NCBI GenBank assembly: GCA_946557785.1
Contig: CAMNTH010000018.1
Coordinates: forward strand, 1 to 64,000
Origin: an uncultured Blautia sp.
GTDB lineage: Bacteria; Bacillota; Clostridia; Lachnospirales; Lachnospiraceae
Direction: 5' to 3'
Length of the DNA: 64,000 bases
The notes below the pieces were generated by a model. It was not told the origin of the DNA. It saw only the letters and a list, made by a program, of their open reading frames with translations, and ran no database searches. Below, piece after piece: positions 62,940-64,000 of the stretch (position 1 is its first letter; every line of letters starts with the position of its first letter). Both the position numbers and the translations under genes were made by a program.

Positions 62940-63997
62940 CTATTTCTTCTCCGATAGTTGCTTCAGCTTTTTATTCATTTTAATCCTATTTTCCACTTGT
63001 AGTTCTCCACAAAGCAGGTAACAAAATTTCAATGCAAACCACCATATATACAATGCCTTAAAGCTCTGGAAAGCCTGATCTGGGAACATTCCATGTGCTA
63101 CATTGTTTCGCATGTTAAATCCAAATTTTGAACAGAAAATAGTTTTTAAAGTAAATATAAGATCTTCATCCAGACTTTCTTGTACTCCTTCCAGTTCTAA
63201 GACAGCATGCATCGTTTTTATTTCTTCAATGTCATCTTCATTCATATTGCAGACAGGTTCTCCACATTCCACCGCCAAGTATCTTACCGAATTTTCTATA
63301 TGCGGAACGAGGATGCTAAGAGCCATTAGAAAATCCTTCTGAAACCCAGCCAAAAGCCCCTTGGTATATGATTTTTTTCTATCGTCTGGAATCACACCGC
63401 TTGCATCTACAATCTTTTTCACATCACTTTCTTCGATTTTAAACCTGGATCAAATATGTTCAAAAGTGTTTCCCACCAGAATCTGTGCAAAGTAATCCAT
63501 CTCCCTAGCTGCTATCTGCTCCATATTATCCCGCAATGCCCCTTCATTAATTGTTCCATCTGCATTTTTTATAGGACGGCTTTTTGCAATTAATTTTCCC
63601 CCATCTCCAAGGATTGCGTTTGGAAATATCGTATGCCAAATTCCATTTTTGCTTAATACCTCAGTTTTTACCCGCTTTTTTCAGGGATAGGGAGAAATGA
63701 GGCAAAATAGCACAATGCTTCCTCTTTATCTAAATCTTCCAGTTGATGCAGCAATTCTTTTACAACACTGCTGGCATCCTGCTTGTCTTTCCATGTCATC
63801 ATCTCTGCCATTTTTGTACTCGCAAAATCATTTTCCACAATCCATAGAAAATCTGATATTTTTGCTTTATTTATCTGTGCAATTGAACAGTTCCGAATTT
63901 TCTCTAGCAAAACTTTATACTTTTCTTGCGGAGTATAAATCCATTGTTCCACTATAATATCCTCTAAAAGATTTTTCAGTTCTATCTCCGTCAGCAT
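62940..63997 (-). pseudogene. DUF4209/HEPN-like protein, broken by a frameshift and TGA
   Basis: Fragments in order: MLTEIELKNLLEDIIVEQWI to FLPIPEK (63997-63680), then a shift at a six-A run into VLSKNGIWHTIFPNAILGDG to VGNTFEHI. An in-frame TGA follows at 63452-63450, then SRFKIEESDVKKIVDASGVI to the end. The last part has FNMRNNVAHG, an RxxxxH motif as in HEPN RNase-like domains. DUF4209 assignment is by resemblance. Total about 350 residues. The 5' end may continue beyond the window, but an ATG lies at 63997. Confidence 0.62.
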
Positions 63998-64000
63998 CGG

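Noticed and set aside
63450-63452. In-frame TGA as selenocysteine in the DUF4209-like gene
   Set aside because: No SECIS-like hairpin is evident, and a frameshift upstream shows decay.
1-64000. CRISPR array, rRNA genes, intact insertion sequence or integrase
   Set aside because: No regularly spaced repeats, rRNA segments or full-length recombinase/transposase were seen on either strand.

Overview
The window looks like a chromosome segment of a gut Lachnospiraceae acetogen close to Blautia; this is inference from content. It opens with the 3' end of formyl-THF synthetase. It also carries an acetogen-type MetF/MetV/RnfC2 module, several carbohydrate ABC-transporter operons with AraC, GntR, LacI and ROK regulators, an FMN riboswitch in front of ribU, and low-to-moderate GC with strong AGGAGG ribosome sites.

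Layout. 1-10.7 kb is a decayed accessory zone. It holds a G/C-run-rich dispersed repeat, a frameshifted peptidoglycan amidase, a broken Rhs/YD-repeat toxin gene flanked by two paralogous membrane proteins (one split by an in-frame stop), a fragment of a tRNA array, an ISLre2-type transposase remnant and a broken AAA-ATPase/PD-(D/E)XK gene. 10.7-17 kb is a sugar isomerase/kinase/DUF4867 operon with AraC and double-GntR regulators. 17.2-19.7 kb is an orphan hybrid histidine kinase. 19.8-23.4 kb is metF-metV-rnfC2, the methyl branch of the Wood-Ljungdahl pathway. 23.7-31 kb is an alpha-galactoside operon. 31-34.6 kb has a URO-D-family protein, an SDR and a ROK repressor. 34.7-45.8 kb has a CspA-like subtilase, a second sugar ABC operon, a NUDIX hydrolase, a SWIM-SNF2 helicase and deoB. 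46.4-50.7 kb has a second URO-D protein and an esterase, divergent from a LacI regulator fused to a solute-binding-protein domain. 50.9-54 kb has riboswitch-controlled ribU, chimeric pseudogene debris and a split ThrE exporter.

The most interesting system is the minus-strand operon at 62.2-54.2 kb: adenine deaminase, then a BMP-type (nucleoside/purine) ABC transporter of ATPase, two permeases and a binding protein, then a full-length homologue of monomethylamine:corrinoid methyltransferase MtmB. The position that holds pyrrolysine in archaeal MtmB is an ordinary leucine codon. In an acetogen this suggests uptake of an N-methylated purine or nucleoside, release of a methylated amine or direct demethylation, and entry of the methyl group into the methyl-THF branch encoded elsewhere in the window. 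No corrinoid protein is present in the window, so this remains a hypothesis. The edge of the operon is flanked by a decayed ribokinase and a decayed DUF4209/HEPN-like gene.
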